Shown one piece after another: positions 7,906 to 17,816 of a DNA stretch of 64,000 nt (its first letter is position 1; every line of letters starts with the position of its first letter). Under the pieces are notes generated by a model. It was not told the origin of the DNA, did no database searches, and was given only the letters and a program-made list of their open reading frames with translations. Source of the stretch: Sphingobium herbicidovorans (GTDB lineage Bacteria > Pseudomonadota > Alphaproteobacteria > Sphingomonadales > Sphingomonadaceae); NCBI RefSeq assembly GCF_002080435.1, contig NZ_CP020538.1, positions 1,178,001-1,242,000 of the forward strand. Reading direction: 5' to 3'. A program made the position numbers and the translations under genes.

Positions 7906-9269
7906 GCCTTTTCCTCCCGCGCCTGCGCGATCCGCGCCCGCACCTGATCGGGCGCCGTGCCGCCATGGCTCTTGCGGCTGGCGACCGAAGCGTCGACCGT
8001 CAGCACCGCATAGATGCGCTCATCGATGCGCGGATCAATGGCCTTGAGCGTCTCGATCGGCAGGTCCGCGAGCGGCGTGCCAGCGCTCTCCGCCGCTGCG
8101 ACCGCCCGCCCGGTGATATGGTGCGCCTCGCGGAACGGCACATCGGCTTCGCGCACCAGCCAGTCGGCCAGGTCAGTCGCCGTCGCAAATCCGCTTTCCG
8201 CCAGCGCACGCATGCGATCGGTGCGGAACGTCACCGTCTCGATCATCCCGGTCATCGCCGCGATGGACAGGCCGATCAGGTCATGCGCCTCGAACACCGG
8301 CGGCTTGTCGTCCTGCATGTCCTTGGAATAGGCGAGCGGCAGGCCCTTCATCGTGACGCACAGCGCCGTCATGCAGCCCATGATACGCCCGGCATGGCCG
8401 CGCACCAGTTCGGCGGCATCGGGATTGCGCTTCTGCGGCATGATCGAGCTGCCGGTCGAATAGGCGTCGGGCAGTTTGACGAAGCCGAAGGGCTGGCTTG
8501 CCCAGATGATGAACTCCTCCGCCAGCCGTGACAGATGCAAAGCCAGCTGCGTCGCGGCCATCAGATAGTCGAGCGCGAAGTCGCGGTCGGAAACGCTATC
8601 CAGGCTATTGTCGGTCGGCTTGGCAAAGCCCAGCGCCGCCGCCGTCGCGTGCCGGTCGATGGGGAAACCCGTGCCGGCCAGCGCCGCCGCGCCCAGCGGG
8701 CATTCGTTCAGCCGGTCGCGCGCGTCCGCAAAACGGCTGCGGTCGCGACGGATCATCTCACGATAGGCCATCAGGTGATGGCCAAGCGTCACCGGCTGCG
8801 CGGATTGAAGGTGGGTGAAGCCGGGCATGACCGCATCGGCATGTTCCTCCGCCCGCGCAAGCAGCGCCTGCTGCAACAGGTCGAGCCCCGCCTGCACCTC
8901 ATCTATCGCATCGCGCACCCAAAGGCGGAAATCGGTCGCCACCTGGTCGTTGCGCGAACGCGCCGTATGCAGCCGTCCCGCCGTCGGACCGATCAATTCG
9001 GCCAGCCGCGACTCCGTGACCATGTGGATGTCTTCCAGGTCCAGGTTCACCGGCACGCCATTGGCTTCATATTCCGCCGCGATCCGGTTCAGCCCCTCGG
9101 TGATCGCCTGCGCGTCCTCGCCCTCGACGATGCCCTGTTTCGCCAGCATCGCGACATGCGCCTTCGACCCGGCGATGTCCTGCTTCCACAATCGCTTGTC
9201 GAATGGGATAGAGGCATTTATCTCGCGCATGACCGAAGCCGGGCCCGCTGCAAAGCGCCCGCCCCACAT
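7902..9269 (-). CDS. argH: argininosuccinate lyase
   Basis: Final enzyme of arginine synthesis, cleaving argininosuccinate to arginine and fumarate. 455 residues with the typical N-terminal [10 protein letters not shown], the segment [18 protein letters not shown], and the fumarase/aspartase signature [12 protein letters not shown] near residue 280. The ATG at 9269 is the only usual start near the conserved N-terminus; it has no clear Shine-Dalgarno. In-frame sequence upstream looks protein-like for some 15 codons but has no ATG, GTG or TTG. The divergent thioredoxin-lipoprotein gene starts only 19 bases away, so the promoter must lie inside that gene. Confidence 0.96.
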   Translation of the reverse strand: MWGGRFAAGPASVMREINASIPFDKRLWKQDIAGSKAHVAMLAKQGIVEGEDAQAITEGLNRIAAEYEANGVPVNLDLEDIHMVTESRLAELIGPTAGRLHTARSRNDQVATDFRLWVRDAIDEVQAGLDLLQQALLARAEEHADAVMPGFTHLQSAQPVTLGHHLMAYREMIRRDRSRFADARDRLNECPLGAAALAGTGFPIDRHATAAALGFAKPTDNSLDSVSDRDFALDYLMAATQLALHLSRLAEEFIIWASQPFGFVKLPDAYSTGSSIMPQKRNPDAAELVRGHAGRIMGCMTALCVTMKGLPLAYSKDMQDDKPPVFEAHDLIGLSIAAMTGMIETVTFRTDRMRALAESGFATATDLADWLVREADVPFREAHHITGRAVAAAESAGTPLADLPIETLKAIDPRIDERIYAVLTVDASVASRKSHGGTAPDQVRARIAQAREEKA

Positions 9270-9288
9270 GCTGTTGGAGCCGTCCCCC

Positions 9289-9912
9289 GTGCGATCTTCC
9301 TTGCCCTGCGTAATGACACTGCTCCTGCTGGCTGGCCTCGGCGCGTGCGATAGGCAATCACCGGCCCCGGGGCAAGGTCAAGCAAATAGCAGCGAGGAGG
9401 CTCCGGCCGTCAGTGGCGAGGCACGGGGTCCGGCGGAAAGCGGCAAGGAAGGGGCGTTCAGCTACACCATCGACCGGTCGAAGGCCGGGACGCCCGCCCC
9501 CGACTTCACCTTTACCGGCCCCGACGGCGCGGATGCGACGCTCAAGGACTTTGCGGGCAAGCCGATGCTGGTCAATCTCTGGGCGACCTGGTGCGCGCCC
9601 TGCGTGGCGGAAATGCCGACATTGGATGCTGTGGCGAAGGCCTATGGGCCAAAGCGGCTTGCGGTTCTCACCATCTCGCAGGACAGCCAGGGCGAAAGCG
9701 TGGTGAAGGCGTTTTTCCAGAAGCATGAACTGCCCAATCTCCAGGGCTGGATCGACCCGGAAAACCAGTTCGGCTTTCATTACGCCACCGGCATGCTGCC
9801 AACGACCGTCCTCTATGATGCGCAGGGCAAGGAAATCGCCCGCGTGGTCGGCGCTCTGGACTGGCACAGCAAGGAAGGCCGCGACCTGATCGACGCCGCA
9901 CTGGCGTCGTAA
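9289..9912 (+). CDS. TlpA/ResA-type thioredoxin-like lipoprotein
   Basis: Periplasmic membrane-anchored thiol-disulphide reductase of about 207 residues. A short signal with an Arg ends in a lipobox LGAC (Cys 20), followed by a Gly/Glu/Ser linker and a thioredoxin fold with WCAPC at 101-105 and cis-Pro in MLPTTV. I chose GTG 9289: GGAG at 9276-9279 lies 9 bases before it and it gives the signal its positive charge. An in-frame ATG at 9313 leaves an uncharged leader, and ATG 9268 interlocks with the argH start codon. Likely roles are cytochrome c maturation or general periplasmic disulphide reduction; the target is not shown by the context. Confidence 0.85.
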   Translation: MRSSLPCVMTLLLLAGLGACDRQSPAPGQGQANSSEEAPAVSGEARGPAESGKEGAFSYTIDRSKAGTPAPDFTFTGPDGADATLKDFAGKPMLVNLWATWCAPCVAEMPTLDAVAKAYGPKRLAVLTISQDSQGESVVKAFFQKHELPNLQGWIDPENQFGFHYATGMLPTTVLYDAQGKEIARVVGALDWHSKEGRDLIDAALAS

Positions 9913-10124
9913 CGCGCCTGTCCGCTGCCAAGCAAGTGGTTGCGGCCTTGAAATAAGGCTGGCTACACGAACCACATCGCCAAATCCGCCATCGCGGCCG
10001 ATTGCAAACTGAGCATGGCGATTGCACGTTTCTCACGCACGCTATTGTGCACTGCAATAGCGGCTTAACGCGGCCTCTTCGTCTCTCCCACTGCACGAAT
10101 AAACGTAAAAGCAGGGGGCAAGAG

Positions 10125-12746
10125 ATGAAACGACTATCCGCTCTTAGACTATCTCTCATTCTCGCATCGTCCTGGTCCGCGGCCGCGATTGCGCAGGAAG
10201 CAGCCCAGGAACCGCAAGCCGATGACGGAGGGGCGATCATCGTCACGGGCACGCGCGCCGTCGGCATGCAAGCCGCCGAAAGCGCAGCGCCCATTCAGCT
10301 ATTGAGCGAGGAGGCGATCAGCCATGTCGGCCAGCCGAACCTCAATCAGGTCCTGACGCAGATCGTCCCCAGCTTCACCGCCCAGACGCAGGGCACCGAT
10401 CTGTCGAGCTTCTCGCTGTCCGCGCGCCTGCGCGGGCTGTCGCCCAACCACACGCTGGTGCTGGTCAACGGCAAGCGCCGCCACGGCAATGGCATCCTCC
10501 AGGTCATATCCGGCCCGTTCCAGGGTTCGGCGGCGCCCAGCATCGACCTCATCCCGCCAGACTCAGTGGCACGCGTCGAAGTGCTCCAGGAGGGCGCGGC
10601 GGCCGTCTACGGCACCGATGCGATCGCGGGCGTCATCAACTTCATCCTCAAGGACCAGGACGAAGGCGGCACCTTCAAGATCACCGGCGGCCAGCATTAT
10701 GACAGCGAAGGCGAGCTTTTCTCCGTTTCCGGCAACATGGGCTTCAAGCTGGGCGAAGACGGCTTTTTCAACCTGACCCTGTTCCATCGTCGCCAGGACT
10801 ATACCACTGTCGGCACCGGTCAGGTCCAGATCACCCAGCCCGACGGCACGCTCCAACCCAACACGCCTGCGCAATGGTCGAACCTTGCGGGCGACGCCCT
10901 GTCCGGCATCAATGGTGGCCAGCCGCGCACGAAGCTGACGCTTGGCTTCTACAATATGGGCTACGACTTTGGCGGCGTCGAACTCTACAGCTTCGGCGAC
11001 TATGCCCGTCGGGAAGGCTGGGCCAATCAGGGTTATCGCCATCCCAAGCGCATCTGCTACGAAACCGGCAATCTGGGCGGTGGCATTACGCCGACGCCTT
11101 ATGATCCGAGCATCTGCTACAGCGACACAGGCGTCTGGGGCATGGTCCCGCTACAGCATGTGGTCGAGGACGAATATAGCTTCACCATCGGCGCAAGGGG
11201 CGAATTTGGCGGCGGCTGGAATTATGACATCAGCGGCACTTACGGCGCGCAGAAGGACAGCATCTACACCGAAAGGTCAGCGCATCGCGAGCTCTGGCAG
11301 GAAAGCTACGCCGCTGGCGGCCCCGCCACCGCCATCACCCCCAGCAGCGCCTATGACGGCGGCTTCAAGCTGGCTCAGACAACCCTCACCACCGACATCC
11401 GCAAGGAATTCGAAGTGGGAATGGCCAGCCCGCTGACCCTGGCGTTCGGTGGCGAATATCGGAAGGACGAATATGAGATTCTTGAGGGCGACCCGGTTTC
11501 CACCTACAAGACCGGCGTCCAGTCCTTCCCCGGCTACAAGGCGACCGACGCTGGCGATTTCCAGCGTAGCTCCAAGGCCGTATACGCCAACCTGATCACC
11601 GAGCCGGTCGATGGCTGGAGCGTCGATCTTGCCGGTCGTTATGAAGATTATACCGACTTTGGCGACACGGCGATCTGGAAGGTCACGACCCGCTACGACC
11701 TTTCCGACGCGATCGCGGTCAGAGGCACCGTCAGCACCGGATTCCGCGCGCCGACCCTTGCAGAACAGAAATATTCGACCATCAACGTCGGTCCGACCAG
11801 CGCCGTCGCCCAGTTGCCCGCCGGTACGCCTGCCGCCGCCCTGCTTGGCTTTGAAAATCTGAAGCCTGAAAAGTCTAAGAATTTCTCTGCCGGTATCGTC
11901 CTGCGGCCAGTGCCGAAGCTGGCTATCACGGTCGATGGCTATCTCATCAAGATCAAGGACCGCATCACCGGGACTGCGGCGCGCAACGCGGTGCTTAACG
12001 GCGTGATCCAGCCGGGCGCCGCCGATATCCTCAACGCCCTCAGCGCGGCGGGCATCGTCCTCGACAGCGCCCTCCTGACCAGCGGCACGATCGGCGTGTC
12101 CAGCTTCACCAACGGCATCGACACCCGTACCTGGGGCATCGATTTCTCCGCCAGCTATCCGGTGACGCTCGACTTCGGTACGCTCAACCTCTCGCTGACC
12201 GCCAACTACAACAAGACGAAGATCACCGACAACAAGGTCGGCTACCCGATCTTCAACGCGGCATCGGAAAGCAATATCGAGCGGTCGAACCCGGACTACA
12301 AGATCGTGGCGAACGCCCTGTTCAAGAGCGGCAAATTCACGCTGAACCTGCGTGAAACCTTTTACGGCAAGACCAGCGTACTGGTTCGTCCGGCCTTCAC
12401 GTCAAGAGACGGAAATGGCGCCATCATCATACCTGACGGCGGCTTCCTGATCGCCGATGGCGCAGGTGGCGCGGACCAGCTCTACTTCAACGGCGTGGTC
12501 AAGGCGACTGCGATCACCGACCTGGAACTGGGCTACGACTTCACCGATTTCGTCAAATTCTCGGTCGGTGCAAACAATCTGTTCAGCAAGCGGCCTGAAG
12601 TGCCCAAGACAATCGACGGCGTAACCGTCCCGGTCGGCGTGTCGCCTTATCAGAATGGCACGGGCGCCTATAACAGCTATTACGGACACGGCCCCTACGG
12701 CACGTCGGGCGGTTACTATTACGCTCGACTGGACTTCAAATTCTAG
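10125..12746 (+). CDS. TonB-dependent outer-membrane receptor
   Basis: 873-residue outer-membrane transporter. A Sec signal (about 1-25) is followed by a TonB-box-like segment GAIIVTGTRAV, a plug domain with SLSARLRGLSPNHTLVLVNG and AAVYGTDAIAGVINFI, and a long beta-barrel ending in an aromatic C-terminal motif (YYYARLDFKF). The ligand is not evident; the plug resembles the large sphingomonad receptors often used for sugars, polyphenols or oligomers rather than the siderophore type. Start at ATG 10125, after a purine-rich GGGGGCAAGAG. It stands alone, in front of its own terminator, with a 212-base upstream region in which I see no clear regulatory motif. Confidence 0.93.
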   Translation: MKRLSALRLSLILASSWSAAAIAQEAAQEPQADDGGAIIVTGTRAVGMQAAESAAPIQLLSEEAISHVGQPNLNQVLTQIVPSFTAQTQGTDLSSFSLSARLRGLSPNHTLVLVNGKRRHGNGILQVISGPFQGSAAPSIDLIPPDSVARVEVLQEGAAAVYGTDAIAGVINFILKDQDEGGTFKITGGQHYDSEGELFSVSGNMGFKLGEDGFFNLTLFHRRQDYTTVGTGQVQITQPDGTLQPNTPAQWSNLAGDALSGINGGQPRTKLTLGFYNMGYDFGGVELYSFGDYARREGWANQGYRHPKRICYETGNLGGGITPTPYDPSICYSDTGVWGMVPLQHVVEDEYSFTIGARGEFGGGWNYDISGTYGAQKDSIYTERSAHRELWQESYAAGGPATAITPSSAYDGGFKLAQTTLTTDIRKEFEVGMASPLTLAFGGEYRKDEYEILEGDPVSTYKTGVQSFPGYKATDAGDFQRSSKAVYANLITEPVDGWSVDLAGRYEDYTDFGDTAIWKVTTRYDLSDAIAVRGTVSTGFRAPTLAEQKYSTINVGPTSAVAQLPAGTPAAALLGFENLKPEKSKNFSAGIVLRPVPKLAITVDGYLIKIKDRITGTAARNAVLNGVIQPGAADILNALSAAGIVLDSALLTSGTIGVSSFTNGIDTRTWGIDFSASYPVTLDFGTLNLSLTANYNKTKITDNKVGYPIFNAASESNIERSNPDYKIVANALFKSGKFTLNLRETFYGKTSVLVRPAFTSRDGNGAIIIPDGGFLIADGAGGADQLYFNGVVKATAITDLELGYDFTDFVKFSVGANNLFSKRPEVPKTIDGVTVPVGVSPYQNGTGAYNSYYGHGPYGTSGGYYYARLDFKF

Positions 12747-12772
12747 AAAGCTCTCGCAGGTCGCGAAGGAAG

Positions 12773-12800
12773 GCCGGTTCCGGAAACGGAGCCGGCTTTT
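12773..12800 (+). terminator. intrinsic terminator of the TonB receptor gene
   Basis: A 10-bp stem (GCCGGTTCCG/CGGAGCCGGC, one G-T pair) closes a GAAA tetraloop and is followed by TTTT. It lies 27 bases after the receptor stop. Confidence 0.85.
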
Positions 12801-12820
12801 CCCGTCCTACCCCAACAGCG

Positions 12821-12994
12821 TCAGAGCGCCCGCGCCTCGCGAACCACCAGCACGGGAACGCCATCGCGCACCGGATAGGCAAGCCCCGCCGCATCCGATA
12901 TCAATTCACGCCGCTGCGCATCCCACCGCAACGGCGTCCGCGTCACCGGGCAAACCAGTTTCTCGAGCAGATAGGGATCCAGCGTGGCGCTCAT
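12821..12994 (-). CDS. Trm112-like / UPF0434 small protein
   Basis: A 57-residue protein. It starts [18 protein letters not shown] near residue 5 and has [20 protein letters not shown] in the second half, the two hallmarks of the YcaR/Trm112 family. The second Cys of the usual CPxC pair is Thr here (CPVT), and the later pair is absent, so zinc binding is doubtful. Trm112 proteins activate methyltransferases; the bacterial short forms are of uncertain role. The ATG at 12994 overlaps the stop of the LON-domain gene as ATGA, which fixes the start. Confidence 0.85.
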   Translation of the reverse strand: MSATLDPYLLEKLVCPVTRTPLRWDAQRRELISDAAGLAYPVRDGVPVLVVREARAL

Positions 12995-13602
12995 TGCATG
13001 GTGGTCCCGCCGTCACGCTCGATCCGGCCTATGATCTGCATCAGCTGAATGATCCTTTCGGAACGCTCGCCCAGCGTATCAGCCTCCAGCAACGTCTGCT
13101 TGGCCGCAGGGTCGAACGGCGCGATCTGGGCGATGCCGTTGACCAGCGACATGTCGTCCAGCCGGGACACCGCCGTCCAATCGACCACATAGCCCAGCGC
13201 CTCGGCAAAGCGCCGGGATTCCTGTTCCAGCGCGGCGCGTTCGACGGCGTGCAGCACCTCATCCTCGGGGGCCTGCTCCACATCGGCCTCGATCTGACGA
13301 AACGCAGTGGCGACGTCCAGTTCGCGGATCACGCGAAAGCGCGCCAGCCCTTTCAGGATGATGTTGAAGCGGCCATCGTCCAGCGCCTCGATCTGGCTGA
13401 TATGCCCCAGGCAACCGACATCGAACAGCGCAGGCTTCGGCCCATCCCCACGCGGCTGGATCATGCCGATGCGACGATCCCGCGCCATCGCGTCGTGGAT
13501 GAGCGCCCGGTAACGCGGCTCGAATATGTGGAGCGGCAAATCCATGCCGGGCAGCAGCAATGCGCCCGAGAGCGGGAAGATGGAGACGCGGGCGGCGTTC
13601 AC
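12991..13602 (-). CDS. LON peptidase substrate-binding-domain protein
   Basis: 203 residues comprising only the N-terminal (LAN) substrate-binding domain of Lon, without ATPase or protease. Typical segments are [20 protein letters not shown] and [14 protein letters not shown] near the start, then [15 protein letters not shown]. The family has no settled function but is presumed to bind peptides. I chose GTG 13602, which lies 10 bases downstream of the thioredoxin-TPR gene's stop and just in front of the conserved region; the ATG at 13686 would lie inside the neighbour. Co-transcribed between the thioredoxin-TPR gene and the Trm112-like gene, hinting at a protein-quality-control unit. Confidence 0.9.
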   Translation of the reverse strand: MNAARVSIFPLSGALLLPGMDLPLHIFEPRYRALIHDAMARDRRIGMIQPRGDGPKPALFDVGCLGHISQIEALDDGRFNIILKGLARFRVIRELDVATAFRQIEADVEQAPEDEVLHAVERAALEQESRRFAEALGYVVDWTAVSRLDDMSLVNGIAQIAPFDPAAKQTLLEADTLGERSERIIQLMQIIGRIERDGGTTMQ

Positions 13603-13612
13603 CTTCGCGCCG

Positions 13613-14524
13613 TCAGGCAAAGAGGATCTGCGACAATTTCCGGCGCTGCGCCGCCACCCACGGGTCTTCCAGGCCGGTCGCTTCAAACAGCTTCACCAGT
13701 TGTGCCCGCGCCGCGCCATCGTTCCACTCGCGGTCCCGGCGGACGATTTCCAGCAGCTCTTCGGCCGCACGGTCGCGGTCGCCATTGGCCATCAGCCCGC
13801 CTGCGAGTTCAAACCGCGCCTCATGATCGTCAGGATTGGCGGCGACCTTCGCCTCGATCCCCGACAGGTCTGAAACCGGCCTTGCATCGCGGGCGAGCGC
13901 AATCGCGGCCCGCGCGCGATCCACAGCCTGATCCTTCGCCACATCGGCAGGCAGCTCGGCCAGCACGGCCTCCGCCTCGTCCAGCCGGGCCAGAGCAACC
14001 AGGGCGCGGGCATGGCCGGACGCGACCTCCGCATTGTCGGGCGCCATCGCGCCGACCTGCTCGAACACCGACAGCGCCCGTTCATTATCACCAGCGGTCA
14101 GCAGTTCCTCGCCCATCTCGATCAGGGGCGCGATTTCCTGAAGCTGCGCCTTCTCATCCGATTCGATGGGCAACTGGGCGAGCAACTGGTCAAGGAACTG
14201 CTTGAGCTGACCTTCGGTTCGCGCCTGGCTGAGGTCGGCGACCGGCTGCCCCTGGAACACGGCATAGACGGTCGGGATCGACTGGACGCGAAACTGTGCG
14301 GCGATGAACTTATTTTCATCGACGTTGATCTTCACCAGCTTGACGCCCTTGGGCTCATATTCGGCGCAGACCTTTTCGATGACGGGGGTCAGCTGCTTGC
14401 AGGGGCCGCACCATTCGGCCCAGAAATCGACGATGATCAGGCTGGTGCGCGACGGATCAACCACATCGCGGCGGAAAGCCTCCACCGCCGCCTTGTCGCC
14501 GTCACTCAGTCCAAGGGTCGCCAC
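13613..14524 (-). CDS. cnoX: thioredoxin-TPR co-chaperone, CnoX/YbbN-like
   Basis: 303 residues. The N-terminal thioredoxin domain (about 1-115) has the active site WCGPC at 38-42 and cis-Pro in SIPTVYAV; the C-terminal half consists of TPR-like helical repeats (FEQVGAMAPDNAEVASGHAR and following). This is the CnoX architecture: in Caulobacter and E. coli CnoX protects proteins from oxidation and hands them to GroEL. The intact CxxC suggests redox activity, unlike E. coli CnoX. First gene of a three-gene run with the LON-domain and Trm112-like genes. Confidence 0.9.
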   Translation of the reverse strand: MATLGLSDGDKAAVEAFRRDVVDPSRTSLIIVDFWAEWCGPCKQLTPVIEKVCAEYEPKGVKLVKINVDENKFIAAQFRVQSIPTVYAVFQGQPVADLSQARTEGQLKQFLDQLLAQLPIESDEKAQLQEIAPLIEMGEELLTAGDNERALSVFEQVGAMAPDNAEVASGHARALVALARLDEAEAVLAELPADVAKDQAVDRARAAIALARDARPVSDLSGIEAKVAANPDDHEARFELAGGLMANGDRDRAAEELLEIVRRDREWNDGAARAQLVKLFEATGLEDPWVAAQRRKLSQILFA

Positions 14525-14614
14525 TGTCCTAGTCTCCTGCCTTCATGCGGTTGGGTGCCGCCTCCATACAGCGCCTTATGTGGGGCGTCACCCTGTCCGC
14601 ACAAGATCAGCAGG

Positions 14615-15457
14615 TCAGAAGGTATAGCCGACGCCGACCGCGCCCAGCCACTGGTTCTTCGACCCGGCAATGCTGACCACCGGTGAGTCCGCATAGTCGC
14701 CCAGCATGCGCGAATAGCCGCCCAGCGCGAACAGCGCCCACCCCTTGCGCAGGTCGCCCGACAACGACATGCCGCCGGTCAGGTTCACGCCAATCCGCCT
14801 GAAACCAGCCTTGTCGCCCGCCTCCGCATATGCGGGAAGCCCGGACGCCAGCGCACCTGCGCCATCCACGTCGAAATAATAGCGGCCATATTTCTTGCCG
14901 ACATAATCGGCCGAAACCCCCAGGCCGACGAAGGTTCGGGTCGACAGAGGTGCGAAATATTCGATCGCCGGGGTGACGACATAGCTATCGTGCGCGCCCG
15001 CCACATCCTTGGTCACCGCGACGCGAGCGGACAGATTATCATAGTCGCTGGTCAGAACGCCGGTCTTGCCGATCCCGACAAAGCCGCCCACCTCCACCGC
15101 GACGTCCCGCTTGCCGAGCGCGCGGACGGCATCGTCCTTGATGTTCTTGCGGCTGGAACGGTCGAAGCGCACGCCGACAACCGGGCCCAGCTGAAAATCA
15201 ATCCCGTCACCCCTGTTGGGGATGGCGTCGACATAAAGATTTGGCCCGCGCGTCCAGAAGGCGAAGTCGCTGACCTTGCCACGCAGCTGAGGAACAGGAA
15301 TGACGCGATAATCGTCCGACCCCTCGTAGCTGGGGATCACGGCCGCACCCAGGCCGACCGTCAGGACATTGCTATCCTCAACCTGAGCCAAAGCAGGATG
15401 AGCGCCGCCCATTGCAACGAAAGCAAGGCCCGCGACGAAAATTTGGCGATGGTTCAT
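14615..15457 (-). CDS. MipA/OmpV-family outer-membrane protein
   Basis: 280 residues. A Sec signal (about 1-24, ending ALAQ) is followed by a beta-barrel with typical MipA features: LTVGLGAAVIPSYEGSDDYR at the start of the mature protein and a C-terminal YTF. MipA in E. coli links peptidoglycan enzymes MltA and PBP1b; OmpV members act as porins. Nothing in the neighbourhood decides between them. It stands alone between the thioredoxin-TPR run and the DUF2141 gene. Confidence 0.9.
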   Translation of the reverse strand: MNHRQIFVAGLAFVAMGGAHPALAQVEDSNVLTVGLGAAVIPSYEGSDDYRVIPVPQLRGKVSDFAFWTRGPNLYVDAIPNRGDGIDFQLGPVVGVRFDRSSRKNIKDDAVRALGKRDVAVEVGGFVGIGKTGVLTSDYDNLSARVAVTKDVAGAHDSYVVTPAIEYFAPLSTRTFVGLGVSADYVGKKYGRYYFDVDGAGALASGLPAYAEAGDKAGFRRIGVNLTGGMSLSGDLRKGWALFALGGYSRMLGDYADSPVVSIAGSKNQWLGAVGVGYTF

Positions 15458-15529
15458 AGATCCCCTGTTCCACGAAAATGGTCAGCAGGCTGAATGTTTC
15501 GCTGCCATTACGGTTCCGCTGATAGTCAA

Positions 15530-15967
15530 TTACAGGAAATATTTGATCTTTATTTCCTGCCGCACCCCTGATCCCGCCACCTGGAATTGCGCCGAGCGAA
15601 AGCTGGGGGCGCCGAAACGGATGGCGGGATTGCGCGAAAACCCGACGCCCTCGCGCGGAATGCCCGCAAATGTGTCGAGCTTTCCATTGCCATTTTCATC
15701 ATGGATGATCGCAATGGCGTAGTCGCCCGGCACGACCTCTCCCAGCGGGATCGCAGCGGTCGTGGCGGCTACGCTCAGATGCCGTTTGTCGGGATCATGG
15801 CTGCAATCGGGGAAATAGGCAGGCGAACGGGTGATGCAGACGAGCAGCGCGCCCTTGTTCGATCGTAAATTCTGCACGCTCATGCTCAATGGCTGCGGCT
15901 CACTGATGGGCGCAGCGCCGGGCAGCACAGCCATCACACCGCCCAGAAACAACAACCCCATTCTCAT
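15530..15967 (-). CDS. secreted DUF2141 protein
   Basis: 145 residues. A signal peptide (about 1-24) is followed by a beta-rich domain typical of DUF2141: SVQNLRSNKGALLVCITRSP, then GDYAIAIIHDENGNGKLDT, which ends in an Asp/Asn-rich loop that could bind calcium. The function of the family is unknown. The ATG at 15967 overlaps the stop of the hydroxylase gene as ATGA, which decides it against an upstream ATG at 16024. The pairing with a fatty acid hydroxylase suggests a carotenoid- or lipid-linked envelope role, by context only. Confidence 0.85.
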   Translation of the reverse strand: MRMGLLFLGGVMAVLPGAAPISEPQPLSMSVQNLRSNKGALLVCITRSPAYFPDCSHDPDKRHLSVAATTAAIPLGEVVPGDYAIAIIHDENGNGKLDTFAGIPREGVGFSRNPAIRFGAPSFRSAQFQVAGSGVRQEIKIKYFL

Positions 15968-16692
15968 GCACGCGTCTTTCCAAAGTCGCCCAGCCCCCGG
16001 TCGGTGCCGCACAGCCGGTCCCATACACGGAAATACAGGCCGTAATTACAGCTATATAGCTCATGATGCCGTTGATGATGGCTGGCCGTAATCAGCCATC
16101 GTCCAGCGGGGCCCTGAACCAGCCAGCGCGGAAACATCTCCCACCCCATATGGTTGGACACCCCCATGACAGTCATGATCGCCAGCACCCCGCCCAGCGC
16201 CGCGACATGGATCGGAATGATGAAAACAAGCGCCGGAATGACGACCGCGCCGGTCAACGCTTCCCAGGGGTGAAAGCTCATTGCGGCCCAGGCGGTAGGC
16301 GGGCGGCTCGCATGATGGACGGCATGGGCGACGCGAAACAGACGGGGCCGGTGCATCCAGCGATGCGTCCAATAAAACCAGCTGTCATGCGCGGCCAGAT
16401 AGAGCAGCACCGAAACCGGCAGATACCAGATCGGGAAAGCATGAATGTCGGTGTATATTCGCGTCCAGCCTTGCGCCTGCCACCCCCAGGCGACGACGCC
16501 AGCCGGGACGCCGTAGATCAGCGCCGACGCCATCGACCAGCCGATCTCGCGCCGGATCTGCGGGCCTAGACGCGCATAAAGCCCCGGCTGCCGCACATGC
16601 GTCGCCAGCGCGAATCCCCCGCTGGTCAGCAGATAGCGCACGCCGACGATGAAGCTCATGGCAAGGGCGGAAAGGATAAGCGCGGAAGCCAT
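15964..16692 (-). CDS. fatty acid hydroxylase / sterol desaturase family membrane protein
   Basis: 242-residue integral membrane di-iron enzyme. The histidine boxes are complete: HDSWFYWTHRWMH (102-114), HAVHH (123-127), and SHHQRHH (204-210), with a further His at 181. Several hydrophobic helices surround them. Members hydroxylate or desaturate lipids, sterols or carotenoids; the size and box spacing fit the general family rather than CrtZ specifically. Translationally coupled to the DUF2141 gene downstream. No other carotenoid genes lie in the window. Confidence 0.88.
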   Translation of the reverse strand: MASALILSALAMSFIVGVRYLLTSGGFALATHVRQPGLYARLGPQIRREIGWSMASALIYGVPAGVVAWGWQAQGWTRIYTDIHAFPIWYLPVSVLLYLAAHDSWFYWTHRWMHRPRLFRVAHAVHHASRPPTAWAAMSFHPWEALTGAVVIPALVFIIPIHVAALGGVLAIMTVMGVSNHMGWEMFPRWLVQGPAGRWLITASHHQRHHELYSCNYGLYFRVWDRLCGTDRGLGDFGKTRA

Positions 16693-16739
16693 CGGAGCGG
16701 ACTATAGGGAGCGCGGGTCGCCGCGTCACCCCGGTCACA

Positions 16740-17630
16740 TCAGGTTCGCGGGCGCGCCTGGCGATAACTGCCCAGCATCCGCACCCATTTGCTGTGAAAC
16801 TCCAGTTCCGCCAGCGCGCGGTCAACCGCCGGATCCCCCGGCATGCCTTCGATATCGCAGAAAAACTCGGTCGCGGCGAAACTCGCCCCGCGCTGATAGC
16901 TTTCCAGCTTCGTCATGTTGACGCCGTTGGTCGCAAAGCCGCCCATCGCCTTGTAAAGCGCGGCGGGGACATTCTTCACCTCGAACAGGAAAGTCGTCAT
17001 CACCGGGCCAGCGCCGGGTTCCGGCATCTTCGGCTCCCGCGACAGCACCAGGAAGCGCGTCATATTGTCGTCGCTATCCTCGATATTTTCCGCGACCAGC
17101 TTCAGACCGTACAGTTCGGCGGCAAGGTAGGGGGCTACCGCTCCATCACCGGGCTTGCGCGATTCCGCCACCAGCGCGGCGGCGCCGGCGGTGTCTGCAT
17201 AAGCAACCGGCTGGATCCCCCGCTCGCGCAGATAGTGGCGGCACTGGCCCAGCGCCTGCGGGTGACTGATCGCGCTTTTGACCGGCGTGTCATCCACCGC
17301 CATCAGGCAATGGCGGATGCGCAGGAAATATTCGTCGATGATGTGCAGCCCCGATTCGGGCAGCAGGAAATGCATGTCGGCCACGCGGCCGTGCAGGCTG
17401 TTTTCGATCGGGATGATCGCCCGCGCCGCCTGACCGTTGCGTACCGCATCAATGGCGTCTTCAAAGGCGAAACAGGGCAGCGGCACGCAATCGGGCGCAT
17501 AACCCAGCGCAGCAAGATGCGAGTTCGCGCCCGGTGCGCCCTGATAGGCGATGGCGCGCGAGGGATCGGCTGCCGCCTTTGCGGCCAGGTCCGCGACGAT
17601 GACGCGGGCGGGGGCGGGATAGTTTTCCAT
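16740..17630 (-). CDS. pheA: prephenate dehydratase
   Basis: Converts prephenate to phenylpyruvate in phenylalanine synthesis. 296 residues: catalytic domain with IAYQGAPGANSHLAAL, PIENSLHGRV and the conserved TRF in DNMTRFLVL, then an ACT domain (VKNVPAALYKAMGGFATNGV) for phenylalanine feedback. The canonical ESRP of the ACT domain reads ESYQ here, so feedback may differ. This is a monofunctional form without chorismate mutase. Start at ATG 17630 (MENYPAPARV); an upstream ATG at 17696 would add a basic, non-conserved tail. Confidence 0.95.
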   Translation of the reverse strand: MENYPAPARVIVADLAAKAAADPSRAIAYQGAPGANSHLAALGYAPDCVPLPCFAFEDAIDAVRNGQAARAIIPIENSLHGRVADMHFLLPESGLHIIDEYFLRIRHCLMAVDDTPVKSAISHPQALGQCRHYLRERGIQPVAYADTAGAAALVAESRKPGDGAVAPYLAAELYGLKLVAENIEDSDDNMTRFLVLSREPKMPEPGAGPVMTTFLFEVKNVPAALYKAMGGFATNGVNMTKLESYQRGASFAATEFFCDIEGMPGDPAVDRALAELEFHSKWVRMLGSYRQARPRT

Positions 17631-17816
17631 GGGTGCCAGCGCGCTTAGGCACTCCTTCGCACGCGCGCAAGCACGCGCAAGGCGGCGCTCCAGCAAAAGC
17701 GGGCAATAGTGCGTTCAACCACGCTTGCGCGTTCGCTCTTGCGCCATTATGGCAGCGCGCTAAAGGGGGCGCGGAAACCAAGCCGCCAGAACAAAATTCA
17801 AGGGAATCCAAGCGAA

